Assembly: GCA_009886755.1 (NCBI GenBank)
Contig: QXYU01000046.1
Coordinates: 24,662-88,661, forward strand
DNA length: 64,000 nucleotides
Source: Flavobacteriaceae bacterium
Lineage (GTDB): Bacteria > Bacteroidota > Bacteroidia > Flavobacteriales > Flavobacteriaceae
Reading direction: 5' to 3'
The position numbers and the translations under genes were made by a program. The notes beneath the pieces were generated by a model that saw only the letters and a list, made by a program, of their open reading frames with translations, did not search any database and was not told where the DNA came from. The first letter of the stretch is position 1. Every line of letters begins with the position of its first letter. This document shows, in pieces, positions 17,729 through 26,779 of the stretch.

Positions 17729-18913
17729 TTAGGCCAAAGCTTTGGCAACTCGTCCCATTGCTTTTTTGATTTGATCTTCAGAGGCGGCATAGGAAATCCG
17801 AATACAGTTAGGATCTCCAAAGGCATCACCTGTTACGGTGGCCACATGCGCTTTTTCAAGAAGATAGAGCGCAAAATCGGTGGCATTAGCTATCGTATGC
17901 CCTTGTAGGGTTTTTCCAAAAAAGGAAGATACGTCTGGAAAAACATAAAAAGCTCCGTCGGGTTCATTGACGTTAAAACCATCCATTGCACGAAGCAAAT
18001 CGATAATCAATTGGCGACGGTTTTTAAACTCATCAACCATATACTGAATTTTAGACACAGGTGCTTTGAGAGCACTGATAGCAGCGCGTTGGGCAATACA
18101 ATTGGTTCCGCTGGTAATTTGTCCTTGCATTTTATTACAAGCCTTGGCAATCCATTCAGGAGCTCCAATATATCCAATTCGCCAACCCGTCATGGCAAAG
18201 GCCTTGGCCAAGCCGTTAACGGTAATGGTGCGATCATAAAGCGAAGGAATAGCAGCAAGGCTAAATACCGCTACACCGTAATTGATGTGTTCGTAAATCT
18301 CGTCTGAGAGAATGAAGATATTGGGATATTTTTCCAATACTGCTGCCAGTGCATGGTATTCAGCTTCCGTATAGACCGTTCCAGAAGGATTATTGGGAGA
18401 ATTGAACATGATGAGCTTGGTTTTGGGCGTAATAGCCGCATCTAACTGCTCGGGTGTTATTTTAAAGTTTTGTTCGATTCCTGTAGGAACAATCACGGGA
18501 GTGGCTTCAGCCAGTGTGGCTATAGCGGAATAGCTAACCCAATAAGGTGCGGGAAGCAACACTTCATCACCAGGGTTAAGCAAGACCATACAGACGTTGG
18601 CGATAGACTGTTTGGCCCCAGTGGAAACAACCACTTGGGAGGGTTTGTAGTCTAGATTATTATCGCGTTTAAATTTTTCACAAACGGCTTCTTTCAGATC
18701 TGCATAGCCATCTACTGGTGAATAGGAATTGTAATTGTCGTTGACCGCCTGAATGGCTGCATCCTTGATGAAGTCAGGAGTATTAAAGTCGGGTTCTCCT
18801 AAACTCAATCCAATGACGTCAATTCCTTGACTTTTAAGTTCTCTTGCTTTGGCTGCCATTGCTAGTGTAGCAGAAATGGGCAGACTATTAATTCTTTCGG
18901 ACAGTGCCTCCAT
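17729..18913 (-). CDS. aspC: Aspartate aminotransferase (class I gamma type)
   Basis: Transaminates aspartate and 2-oxoglutarate. The 394 residues begin with the family pattern LPISATLAMAAKARELKS and show SLGEPDFNTP, YSPVDGYADLKEAV, NSPNNPSGTVY and the PLP lysine Lys237 in LAKAFAMTGWRIGY. This is the short-helix, class I-gamma type found in Bacteroidota; some members also act on prephenate. Gene lies 15 nt after the desaturase gene on the same strand, so they may share a transcript. Confidence 0.9.
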   Translation of the reverse strand: MEALSERINSLPISATLAMAAKARELKSQGIDVIGLSLGEPDFNTPDFIKDAAIQAVNDNYNSYSPVDGYADLKEAVCEKFKRDNNLDYKPSQVVVSTGAKQSIANVCMVLLNPGDEVLLPAPYWVSYSAIATLAEATPVIVPTGIEQNFKITPEQLDAAITPKTKLIMFNSPNNPSGTVYTEAEYHALAAVLEKYPNIFILSDEIYEHINYGVAVFSLAAIPSLYDRTITVNGLAKAFAMTGWRIGYIGAPEWIAKACNKMQGQITSGTNCIAQRAAISALKAPVSKIQYMVDEFKNRRQLIIDLLRAMDGFNVNEPDGAFYVFPDVSSFFGKTLQGHTIANATDFALYLLEKAHVATVTGDAFGDPNCIRISYAASEDQIKKAMGRVAKALA

Positions 18914-18928
18914 AATATAAAAAAATAG

Positions 18929-20017
18929 TTAGAGCGCAGGCTTGAGCCCCATTCTCTTTATAAATTTAAAATGCGAAAGTAAAGCACTTCGAGTCGTTTT
19001 GTACTCATTGTAGGGTAAATTAAACTCTTTAGCTGTTTTTTTAATGATTTTCGCAATTTCACGATAATGTACATGCGAAATATGGGGGAAAATGTGGTGC
19101 TCAATTTGAAAATTAAGCCCTCCAACATACCAATTAACCAACCAGTTTTTTGGGGAAAAATTTGCTGTTGTGTATAACTGATGGATGGCCCATGTGTTTT
19201 TCATTTCTTTACGATTCTCATCAGGGAGAGGCATTTCGGTGTCTTCCACTACGTGCGCCAATTGGAAAACCAAACTTAGAATAAGTCCTGCCGTATAATG
19301 CATTAGCAAAAAGCCGATTAAAATTTTCCAAAAAGCAATATCAAGAACCAAAAATGGAATGACCAGCCATCCGATGAAATATAATATTTTGGTTATCACC
19401 AATGTGGTCCAAAGTCGGCGAGGGCTCTTAGTTTCCGCCACACTTTTGTGATCTCTCAAATAGCGTCGCATTTGACTAAAATCTGAGACTAGGGCCCAAC
19501 GGAGGGTTAGCAATCCATAGAGGAATACAAAATAAAAATGCTGGAAACGGTGAAATGGTTTCCAGGGTTGATGGTCAGAAAAACGCAAAATTCCATTCGC
19601 CTCAATGTCCTCATCGTGTTCGTGGATATTGGTAAAAGTGTGATGGAGGAAGTTGTGTTGGACCTTCCAGTTGTAGGAATTTCCTGCCAAAAAATAGATG
19701 GTATCTCCCATAAGTTTGTTGATCCAAGGTCGTGAAGAGTAGGATCCATGGTTGCCATCGTGCATCACATTCATGCCAATTCCAGCCATGCCCACACCTG
19801 CTAAAAAGCAAAGTCCGAGTTGCTGCCAAGAAGACATAGGTATCGTTAACAGCAGTAAATATGGAACAACCAAGAGGCCGATCATTACGACCGATTTGAT
19901 GTGGAGTTGGAAGTTTCCTGTTTTCTTTAATTGATTTTTTTTAAAATGGGCATTGACCCTATTGGTCAATTCTTTGTAGAAACCCTTTAAGTCTTTTCGC
20001 GGGAATTTTATATACAT
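18929..20017 (-). CDS. Fatty acid desaturase, front-end type, membrane di-iron
   Basis: Membrane di-iron desaturase of 362 residues with four or more hydrophobic segments. The three histidine boxes are HDGNH (86-90), HNFLHH (121-126) and QIEHH near 302. The Gln in place of the first His of the third box is the hallmark of front-end (delta-6 or linoleoyl-CoA) desaturases. No cytochrome b5 domain is fused, so a separate electron donor is needed. Position specificity and substrate (lipid- or CoA-bound) are not readable. It probably adjusts membrane fluidity or makes polyunsaturated acyl chains. Confidence 0.85.
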   Translation of the reverse strand: MYIKFPRKDLKGFYKELTNRVNAHFKKNQLKKTGNFQLHIKSVVMIGLLVVPYLLLLTIPMSSWQQLGLCFLAGVGMAGIGMNVMHDGNHGSYSSRPWINKLMGDTIYFLAGNSYNWKVQHNFLHHTFTNIHEHDEDIEANGILRFSDHQPWKPFHRFQHFYFVFLYGLLTLRWALVSDFSQMRRYLRDHKSVAETKSPRRLWTTLVITKILYFIGWLVIPFLVLDIAFWKILIGFLLMHYTAGLILSLVFQLAHVVEDTEMPLPDENRKEMKNTWAIHQLYTTANFSPKNWLVNWYVGGLNFQIEHHIFPHISHVHYREIAKIIKKTAKEFNLPYNEYKTTRSALLSHFKFIKRMGLKPAL

Positions 20018-20062
20018 AGCATTGTTTGTTATTACGAATGTAATAAAGATTGATAGGTTTAC

Positions 20063-20070
20063 TACCTTTG
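20063..20070 (+). promoter_or_regulatory. -7 box ahead of rsmG
   Basis: TACCTTTG is an exact TAnnTTTG match, 11 nt before the TTG start at 20082. There is no convincing -33 TTTG. Its position argues against the earlier TTG at 20022 as the start. Confidence 0.55.
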
Positions 20071-20081
20071 AATTAAAATTC

Positions 20082-20699
20082 TTGGAACAACTTTTACATT
20101 ATTTTCCGAACCTCACATCATTTCAACAGCAGCAGTATAAAAAAATGTTCTCTTTGTATGTTGAATGGAATGCTCAAATCAATGTAATTTCAAGAAAAGA
20201 CATGGATGGATTTTATGTTCGTCATGTTCTCCATGCCCTTGCCATTGCTAAGTATATCCATTTTCAAAAAGGAACGCGTGTGTTTGATGTAGGAACAGGT
20301 GGAGGATTTCCAGGGATTCCTTTAGCCGTTTTTTTTCCTGAGGTCGAATTTCATTTGATCGATAGTATTGGAAAAAAAATAAAGGTAATCAATGCCGTAG
20401 CGGAATCACTAAAGCTTACCAATGTCGCCACACACAACACACGGATGGAACAACTTCCGTTAAGGGCTGATTTTGTGGTTTGCCGTGCTGTGGCTCCTAT
20501 GGAAACCCTAGTACATTGGGTGGGTGATAAAATCCAAAAAACTTCTCAAAACAACATACCCAACGGGTTGCTTTGCCTCAAAGGAGGTGATCTTTCAGGG
20601 GAATTAACTGCCTACCCCAAGGCAGCGGAAATGGCGCTAAAAAATTATTTCTCTGATGCTTTTTTTGAAACCAAAAAACTGGTGTATCTCCCCCGATAA
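20082..20699 (+). CDS. rsmG: 16S rRNA (guanine-527-N7)-methyltransferase
   Basis: Methylates G527 of 16S rRNA using SAM; the GidB family. Class I methyltransferase fold with the SAM loop DVGTGGGFPGIPLA near residue 70 and the family motif INVISRKDMDGFYVRHVLH near 35. No ATG exists near the front. A TTG at 20022 would give a 225-residue protein, but the TTG at 20082 (LEQLLHYFPNLT) matches the typical N-terminus and lies after the -7 box, giving 205 residues. Divergent from the desaturase gene. Confidence 0.88.
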   Translation: MEQLLHYFPNLTSFQQQQYKKMFSLYVEWNAQINVISRKDMDGFYVRHVLHALAIAKYIHFQKGTRVFDVGTGGGFPGIPLAVFFPEVEFHLIDSIGKKIKVINAVAESLKLTNVATHNTRMEQLPLRADFVVCRAVAPMETLVHWVGDKIQKTSQNNIPNGLLCLKGGDLSGELTAYPKAAEMALKNYFSDAFFETKKLVYLPR

Positions 20700-20703
20700 A
20701 TAC

Positions 20704-22335
20704 CTACTCTTTGGCTAAAAAAGGATAGCGGTAGTCCGTAGGAGTTACAAAAGTTTCTTTGATCAAGCGAGGGGATACCCAACGCAATAGGTTGAAAACC
20801 GATCCAGCTTTGTCATTGGTTCCCGAACCTCTAGCACCTCCAAATGGTTGTTGTCCTACCACAGCCCCAGTGGGTTTGTCATTAAAGTAGAAATTTCCAG
20901 CACAATTTTCGAGCGCATCAAAAGCCTCTTGCAAAGCGTAACGATCTTGAGAAAAGACCGCTCCCGTCAAGGCATATTCTGATGTCTGATCCACCAATTG
21001 AAGCGTTTCTGCCCATTGTTCGTCTTTGTAAACATAAATAGTTACTAAAGGACCAAAGAGTTCAGTGCTCATGCTAAAATAGTTAGGATCTGTAGTTCGA
21101 ACGACGGTTGGTGATACGAAATAACCAACGCTATCGTCGCAATTTCCTCCAATGAAAATCTCTGCCTCGGTATCTTTTTTAACCTGTTCAATAGCCCCTT
21201 TCAGACGATCAAAGGCGCCTTTGTGAATGACTGCAGTCATAAAGTTTTCAAAATTCTCCGGAGATCCCATTTTGATTGTGGCGACTTCTTTTTTTACATA
21301 TTGCAATACCTCTTCTGCAATGGATTCTGGCAGATAGACACGTGAAGCAGCGGAACATTTTTGTCCTTGAAACTCAAATGCCCCTCGGATAATCCCCGTT
21401 GCTACCTGTGCGGGGATGGCAGAAGGATGAGCGACGATAAAATCTTTTCCACCGGTTTCTCCTACTATTTTAGGATAGGACTTGTAGTTTTGAATATTGT
21501 TTCCGATTTTCTCCCAAATGTTTTTAAAGACAAAAGTAGATCCAGTATAGTGCACTCCGGCAAAATCTGGTGAGGCCAAAACACGGTTGGTGACCATTTC
21601 GGGATCGCCCATTACCATATTAATGACGCCATCGGGAAGTCCGGCTTCACGGAAAACATCCATTACAATCTTGGCAGAGAAAATTTGATGATCGCTGGGC
21701 TTCCATACAATAACATTCCCCATCATGGCAGCACTGGCTGATAAGTTTCCAGCAATGGCTGTAAAGTTAAAAGGGGAGATGGCATAGATAAACCCTTCGA
21801 GAGGTCTGTATTGCAAGCGATTCCATATTCCCGGACCGGATACGGGCTGGTTTTGGTATATTTCCTGCATAAAGGCGACATTGAATCGCAAAAAGTCAAT
21901 GAGTTCGCAGGCAGCATCAATTTCGGCTTGATGAATGGTTTTGGATTGTGCTAGCATGGTAGCGGCATTGATTTTGGCGCGGTAGGGACCAGCAATGAGT
22001 TCTGCAGCCTTTAAGAAAATAGAAGCACGAGCTTCCCAAGGCATGACGCTCCATTGTTTTTTGGCAGCTAAAGCACTTTCAATAGCCGTGTCCACTTCTG
22101 TGGGAGTTGCTAGATGATAGGTTCCTAGTGTGTGTTGATGCTCATGCGGTGGATGCATGCTGGCAGTTTGCCCTGTTTTCTCTTCTTTCCCTCCAATAAA
22201 TAACGGCACCTCAATGGGCGTTTTGTACATTTTCTTATAAGTGGCCAATACATCTTTCCGTTCCTGGCTTCCAGGGGCATAAGCGAGTATGGGTTCGTTT
22301 TCGGGTACGGGTACAAAAGAATTGCTATTCGACAT
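20704..22335 (-). CDS. pruA: L-glutamate gamma-semialdehyde (P5C) dehydrogenase
   Basis: Oxidises glutamate semialdehyde to glutamate with NAD+ in proline catabolism. A 543-residue aldehyde dehydrogenase with GETGGKDF (general-base Glu region) and the nucleophile Cys327 in FQGQKCSAASR. YFVSPTVVRTTDP, FGPLVTIYVY and QQPFGGARGSGTNDKAG are the stretches that separate P5C dehydrogenases from other aldehyde dehydrogenases. Stand-alone type, with no proline dehydrogenase domain. The ATG lies 46 nt after the end of apaG coding sequence on the same strand. Confidence 0.93.
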   Translation of the reverse strand: MSNSNSFVPVPENEPILAYAPGSQERKDVLATYKKMYKTPIEVPLFIGGKEEKTGQTASMHPPHEHQHTLGTYHLATPTEVDTAIESALAAKKQWSVMPWEARASIFLKAAELIAGPYRAKINAATMLAQSKTIHQAEIDAACELIDFLRFNVAFMQEIYQNQPVSGPGIWNRLQYRPLEGFIYAISPFNFTAIAGNLSASAAMMGNVIVWKPSDHQIFSAKIVMDVFREAGLPDGVINMVMGDPEMVTNRVLASPDFAGVHYTGSTFVFKNIWEKIGNNIQNYKSYPKIVGETGGKDFIVAHPSAIPAQVATGIIRGAFEFQGQKCSAASRVYLPESIAEEVLQYVKKEVATIKMGSPENFENFMTAVIHKGAFDRLKGAIEQVKKDTEAEIFIGGNCDDSVGYFVSPTVVRTTDPNYFSMSTELFGPLVTIYVYKDEQWAETLQLVDQTSEYALTGAVFSQDRYALQEAFDALENCAGNFYFNDKPTGAVVGQQPFGGARGSGTNDKAGSVFNLLRWVSPRLIKETFVTPTDYRYPFLAKE

Positions 22336-22390
22336 TGGATAGAATTTTAAGTTTTGGTAAAGATGCTAAAAAAAAGGAAAAAATCGAATG

Positions 22391-22777
22391 CTAGTTGAGC
22401 GCAAAGGGAGCTGCAAGTTTAAAGGCCGGAATGTCTACATGGAATTTTTTGGTACTGCTAAAGTCAATCATAATATACGATCCTTTCATTGCTCCAATAG
22501 GCGAGGTGAGCAGACAGCCAGAACTATACTCGTATTGTTCTCCCGGATTGATCACAGGTTTTTTACCGACAACCCCCGAACCATTGACATATTGAGGACC
22601 GTTATGGCCTTCCATAATTTTCCAATGACGTGTTAGGAGCTGGACAGAATTTTTGCTTTCATTCTCAATCCGAATGTTGTAGGAGAAGGCGTAATGTTTG
22701 ATATAATTCTTCACATAGCTGCCATTATAGGAAGTAGCTACAGAAATTTTGATACCACGAGTGACTTGATCTAACAT
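22391..22777 (-). CDS. apaG: ApaG domain protein
   Basis: A 128-residue single-domain protein of the ApaG family, an immunoglobulin-like beta fold. It shows the family pattern AFSYNIRIENES, LLTRHWKI, GSGVVGKKPVINPGE and YEYSSGCLLTSPIG. The cellular role of ApaG is unsettled; it has been linked to Co2+ resistance and Mg2+ efflux in enterobacteria and to pyrophosphate binding. It precedes pruA on the same strand, and read-through is possible. Confidence 0.9.
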   Translation of the reverse strand: MLDQVTRGIKISVATSYNGSYVKNYIKHYAFSYNIRIENESKNSVQLLTRHWKIMEGHNGPQYVNGSGVVGKKPVINPGEQYEYSSGCLLTSPIGAMKGSYIMIDFSSTKKFHVDIPAFKLAAPFALN

Positions 22778-22807
22778 AATGAATAACCAAACGTTAGCAC
22801 TAAATTA

Positions 22808-22830
22808 CAAAAAATGCTTGAAAATCAAGC
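22808..22830 (-). terminator. Intrinsic terminator of the T9SS plug-like gene
   Basis: On the minus strand GCTTGA-TTT-TCAAGC forms a perfect 6-bp stem followed by ATTTTTTG. It lies between the stop of the plug-like gene and the apaG start, so apaG is likely transcribed separately. Confidence 0.7.
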
Positions 22831-22849
22831 GATAAGGATTTTTTTATGT

Positions 22850-24112
22850 TTAATTCAATAATTGGAAAGAGGAACCAATGCCCACACCAATTAAACGATC
22901 ATTCAAATCTCCAAAATTTCGATAATACACTAACACCAAATAGCGGTTCTCTGTTTGGGCAAAAGACCCTCCGATGGCATAGGGATCAACCCCTTCAGGG
23001 GTCTCAATAGTATAGCGGTAATTATAGAACCCTTGCTTTAGTAGTAAGGTCGCTTCATAGGCGTTTAATCCTTGATTATACTGCATACGAGCGCTTTCTT
23101 CTCGCTGGTAATTGTTAAACTTTCCGAGGATGTAAAGATCGGCATTGGGGATGGCAGCGAGAGCCGAAAGGCTAAAGTGCACACGGGTGTAATCAGCTTC
23201 AATAGCACTGTCTTGGGTGCCCTGTAGGGTGCGGATTTCAAAATCACCGTTGATATCTGGAGCTAGGGTATAAGGAAGATTGGCTCGTAGAATATCGGTA
23301 TATAAAAAACTATCATAACGATCGCTTCGCTCCACAAAGCTGACACTAGGAGAGCTCACGCGTAGGTCTTTGGTGTCAAAAAACAAAAATTCATTCCCAC
23401 CACTAAATCGACTTTGTTCTTCATAGCGATACTCCAAACTGGTATTATTGTAGTATTGAGGTGTCAAATCTGTGATGGCGGTATCCCAGTTATCGTTTTG
23501 CAACACAACTACCTTGACCAAACGTTCTGGATCCCGAAAGGCAGCCCCTTTGGGTGTGACAGAAAACCGAATGCTTTGATGGGTGTTGAAAAAGTCTAAG
23601 GCACGGGTTCGAAAAACACCCACCGCAACATTGGCTTCGTTTTTTGAAATTAAAAAACGTCGTGAAAACACCAATGCGTCATCACTGTTATAAATTTCAA
23701 GCATATAATTTCCTGACAATAAAAACCGCGTATTGTCATTGGGGAGTTGCAGTCGATAATGAGTATAACGTTGGAGGGTATTGGTGGAACTTCGGAAGTC
23801 ATCAATTCGGAGATTGTCAAACCCAGCCAAATATTCATTTTTGAACAAATTTGAAGGGCTCCAATCGTAATTGAAATAGGAAATCTTATAGTAATAATCG
23901 GCATCAATGGCTTTTAGATCGTCAAATTCGAGCACAAAACGAGCTCCCGATTCCAAAACGGGAAACTGAATTTCGGAATTCAAAGCCTTGAACACAACGG
24001 ATTTGATATAGTCTGGAGAATTTTGTTCAAGCCCCTCTTGACTGTGGCTAAAAAAACAGTTTAGGCTAAAGACCCAGTAAAATAGCCAATTAAGCTGAAT
24101 AGGGGTTGCCAT
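22850..24112 (-). CDS. DUF5103 protein, type IX secretion system plug-like
   Basis: A 420-residue exported protein with a hydrophobic leader (MATPIQLNWLFYWVFSLNCF) and beta-rich content. It shows the DUF5103 features: an N-terminal GARFVLEFDDL and YYYKISYFNYDW segment, LPNDNTRFLLSGNYMLEIY, RRFLISKNE, and the later ADLYILGKFNNY and YNYRY carbohydrate-binding-like fold. DUF5103 includes the Plug protein that closes the SprA translocon of the type IX system in Flavobacterium. The frame is open to 24451, but that part overlaps nqrA. The ATG at 24112 begins a good signal sequence; 24142 is the alternative. Confidence 0.82.
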   Translation of the reverse strand: MATPIQLNWLFYWVFSLNCFFSHSQEGLEQNSPDYIKSVVFKALNSEIQFPVLESGARFVLEFDDLKAIDADYYYKISYFNYDWSPSNLFKNEYLAGFDNLRIDDFRSSTNTLQRYTHYRLQLPNDNTRFLLSGNYMLEIYNSDDALVFSRRFLISKNEANVAVGVFRTRALDFFNTHQSIRFSVTPKGAAFRDPERLVKVVVLQNDNWDTAITDLTPQYYNNTSLEYRYEEQSRFSGGNEFLFFDTKDLRVSSPSVSFVERSDRYDSFLYTDILRANLPYTLAPDINGDFEIRTLQGTQDSAIEADYTRVHFSLSALAAIPNADLYILGKFNNYQREESARMQYNQGLNAYEATLLLKQGFYNYRYTIETPEGVDPYAIGGSFAQTENRYLVLVYYRNFGDLNDRLIGVGIGSSFQLLN

Positions 24113-24199
24113 GTTGGGAGGAAAAAAAGATTGAAAAGCCATGCTAGTTAAACAACTATTTAGATTATTTATAAATAAGAAGGATTGATCCGCATTCGC

Positions 24200-24230
24200 T
24201 TTACCTCCACAAGCATAATTAGTAAATTTG
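24200..24230 (+). promoter_or_regulatory. Promoter of the nqr operon
   Basis: TTTA at 24200-24203 and TAAATTTG at 24223-24230 are spaced 19 bp. The -7 box is an exact consensus and the -33 box has one mismatch. Transcription would start near 24237, after the TTG at 24228 and before the ATG at 24255. Confidence 0.78.
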
Positions 24231-24254
24231 AACGATTTTAGAAAACTTGATTCA

Positions 24255-25604
24255 ATGTCAAAAGGCATCCGTACCCGAAAAGGGGCCACCATCTCTCTAA
24301 ATGGTGAGGCTGAAAAGATAATTAAAGAATACACATCCAGTTCATCTGTAGCAATACAACCTGACGATTTTTTTGCAATGACTCCTAAGCTTTTAGTAAA
24401 AGAAGGGACTGTTGTGGAGAAAGGAGCACCTATATTCTTTGACAAAAACAAGCCCGAAATTCAATTTGTATCTCCTGTTGCTGGGAAATTAACACAAGTA
24501 CTAAGAGGAGCTAAGCGAAAGATTCTCGCATTAGTGCTCACCCCCGAAGGCGATAAAGCTGTAAAGCACAAAACGACACAATGGGAAAAACTCAATCGAG
24601 AAGAAGCGATTCGTCTTTTGCTTGATTCAGGAAACTGGCCTTTTTTAGGTCAAAGACCCTACGGAGTTGTAGCCAATCCCAAAGCAGATCCTAAGGCTTT
24701 GTTTATTTCAACCTTTGCTTCGGCACCTTTGGAAGTGGATTTTGATTTTTTATTAAAAAATAACAAAGAAGAATTCCAAAGAGGAATTAACTTTCTTAGC
24801 AAACTGGTTCCAGAAATATTTTTGAGCGCGGAAGCCTCCTTTGGTGGATTCTTTGAAAATATTGAAAACGCGACCTATGTTCCTGTAAAAGGACAGCATC
24901 CGGTTGGAAATTTGAGTGTTCAAATCCACCAGTTAGCCCCCTTGAATATGGGCGAAACTGTTTGGACTATTCGCCCAGAAGATGTAGTCAATATTGGCGT
25001 CTTTTTGGAGACAGGCGAATTTTCGGCACAACGAACTGTGGCTGTCGCGGGAAGCGCTGTGGGTGCACCACAGTATATCAAAACCATTATTGGAACCCAA
25101 CTTTCTGAATTGTTAGACCAGGCAGAAGTTGATCAAAACCTAGCCAATAGATATATCAATGGGGATGTTCTTTCGGGAACAGCCACTACCGAAAACGGCT
25201 ATTTAGGCTATTTCAATAATTTAGTAACAGTAATTCCAGAAGGAAACGAATACCGCATATTTGGTTGGCTTCCCTTTTTGGATAATCATATCCCTAGTTT
25301 GTCCAAGACTTCATTGGCCTGGCTTTTTGGGAAAAAGAAATTTGATGTAAACACCAATCTCAATGGCGAAGAACGTGCTCTTGTGGTAACGGGTGAAATG
25401 GAAAGAGTATTTCCGATGGATATTTTCCCTATGCAATTAATCAAAGCCTGTATGACCGGTGATATTGAAAAAATGGAAGCCCTCGGAATTTACGAAGTGG
25501 TGCCTGAAGATTTTGGTTTGGTAGATTATGTCAATACCTCCAAGATCGAGGCGCAAGAGATAATTAAGGATGCGTTAACGCTGATGATAAAAGAAGTAGG
25601 ATAA
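24255..25604 (+). CDS. nqrA: Na+-translocating NADH:quinone reductase subunit A
   Basis: Soluble-domain subunit of the Na+-NQR complex on the inner face of the cytoplasmic membrane; NqrA takes part in quinone reduction. 449 residues from MSKGIRTRKGATISL. Family stretches seen are PKLLVKEGTVVEKGAP, PVAGKLTQVLRGAKR, SGNWPFLGQRPYG and VVTGEMERVFPMDIFP. A TTG at 24228 could extend the frame by nine codons, but it falls in the promoter. First gene of nqrABCDEF. Confidence 0.95.
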   Translation: MSKGIRTRKGATISLNGEAEKIIKEYTSSSSVAIQPDDFFAMTPKLLVKEGTVVEKGAPIFFDKNKPEIQFVSPVAGKLTQVLRGAKRKILALVLTPEGDKAVKHKTTQWEKLNREEAIRLLLDSGNWPFLGQRPYGVVANPKADPKALFISTFASAPLEVDFDFLLKNNKEEFQRGINFLSKLVPEIFLSAEASFGGFFENIENATYVPVKGQHPVGNLSVQIHQLAPLNMGETVWTIRPEDVVNIGVFLETGEFSAQRTVAVAGSAVGAPQYIKTIIGTQLSELLDQAEVDQNLANRYINGDVLSGTATTENGYLGYFNNLVTVIPEGNEYRIFGWLPFLDNHIPSLSKTSLAWLFGKKKFDVNTNLNGEERALVVTGEMERVFPMDIFPMQLIKACMTGDIEKMEALGIYEVVPEDFGLVDYVNTSKIEAQEIIKDALTLMIKEVG

Positions 25605-25615
25605 TATTTAGACGT

Positions 25616-26773
25616 ATGAATTTTTTAAGAAACCAACTAGACAACCTCAAAAGACCTTTTGCCAAAGGCGAAAAATGGGAGCGTTTTGCTCCAGCTGTTA
25701 ATGCCTTTGACACCTTTTTGTTTGTACCCAACCACACTACTACCAAAGGAGCGCACATTCGTGATGCAGTGGACTTGAAGCGTACGATGGTAACCGTTAT
25801 TTTAGCATTGATGCCCGCTTTGTTTTATGGGATTTACAATACAGGTTACCAACATTTTATTCAACTAGGGACACCCTTCACTTTTATGGAAGCCTTTGTT
25901 CACGGTGCGTTTAAAATCGTCCCGATGATCATCGTTTCCTATGTAGTCGGATTAACTATTGAATTTGCTTTTGCTGTATATCGCGGTCATGAGGTAAATG
26001 AAGGTTACTTGGTCACAGGAATGTTGATTCCTATGATTATGCCTGTTGATATTCCACTTTGGATGGTTTCTATTTCGGTGGCTTTTGCGGTTTTGATCGC
26101 TAAAGAAGCTTTTGGAGGAACTGGGATGAACATTCTAAATCCAGCACTAACGGCACGGGCTTTTGCCTTTTTTGCATATCCCACTTATATGTCAGGAAAC
26201 AAAGTATGGGTTTCGGAAGCGGGTAACGTAGATGCTATTTCCGGAGAGACTATTCTAGGAACATTGGCGGCTGGACAACAAGTTAATTACTCCTTATTCG
26301 AAATGTTTCAAGGAGCCATCCCTGGTTCCATAGCCGAGACGTCCACTTTATGGATCTTGGTTGGTGCTGTGATCTTGATTGCAACGGGTGTAGGAAGCTG
26401 GCGAATTATGGCAGGTGGTGTCCTCGGTGCTGCTGTTATGGGCTTCCTATTTAACCTTTGGGGTGCCAACGCTTTGATGAGCTTTAATTGGATGAACCAT
26501 CTGGTTGCGGGAGGCTTTGCTTTTGGGATTGTATTCATGGCTACCGATCCAGTATCTGCAGCACAAACAACCAAAGGGAAATGGATATACGGAATTTTGG
26601 TAGGGATCTTTTGTATCATGATTCGGGTCTTTAACCCGGCCTATCCAGAAGGGGTAATGCTTGCCATTCTATTGATGAATGTGTTTGCCCCTACTATTGA
26701 TCACTATGTGATCCAAAGCAATGTCAATAAACGAAAGAAACGCTGGGCTACCAGCCAACTTAAAACGGCCTAA
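25616..26773 (+). CDS. nqrB: Na+-translocating NADH:quinone reductase subunit B
   Basis: Membrane subunit with about ten hydrophobic segments, which carries riboflavin and a covalent FMN and forms part of the Na+ pathway. 385 residues. The FMN attachment threonine is most likely Thr212 in DAISGETIL, with GET instead of the common GAT. GTGMNILNPALTARAF and VFMATDPVSAAQT are conserved NqrB stretches. ATG start 11 nt after nqrA. Confidence 0.95.
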   Translation: MNFLRNQLDNLKRPFAKGEKWERFAPAVNAFDTFLFVPNHTTTKGAHIRDAVDLKRTMVTVILALMPALFYGIYNTGYQHFIQLGTPFTFMEAFVHGAFKIVPMIIVSYVVGLTIEFAFAVYRGHEVNEGYLVTGMLIPMIMPVDIPLWMVSISVAFAVLIAKEAFGGTGMNILNPALTARAFAFFAYPTYMSGNKVWVSEAGNVDAISGETILGTLAAGQQVNYSLFEMFQGAIPGSIAETSTLWILVGAVILIATGVGSWRIMAGGVLGAAVMGFLFNLWGANALMSFNWMNHLVAGGFAFGIVFMATDPVSAAQTTKGKWIYGILVGIFCIMIRVFNPAYPEGVMLAILLMNVFAPTIDHYVIQSNVNKRKKRWATSQLKTA

Positions 26774-26779
26774 GAAGAT

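Noticed and set aside
24228..24254. TTG start for nqrA
   Set aside because: The codon is part of the -7 box TAAATTTG, and the family start MSKGIRTRKG is at 24255.
24113..24451. N-terminal extension of the DUF5103 protein
   Set aside because: It overlaps the nqrA promoter and coding region; a signal peptide begins at 24112 (or 24142).
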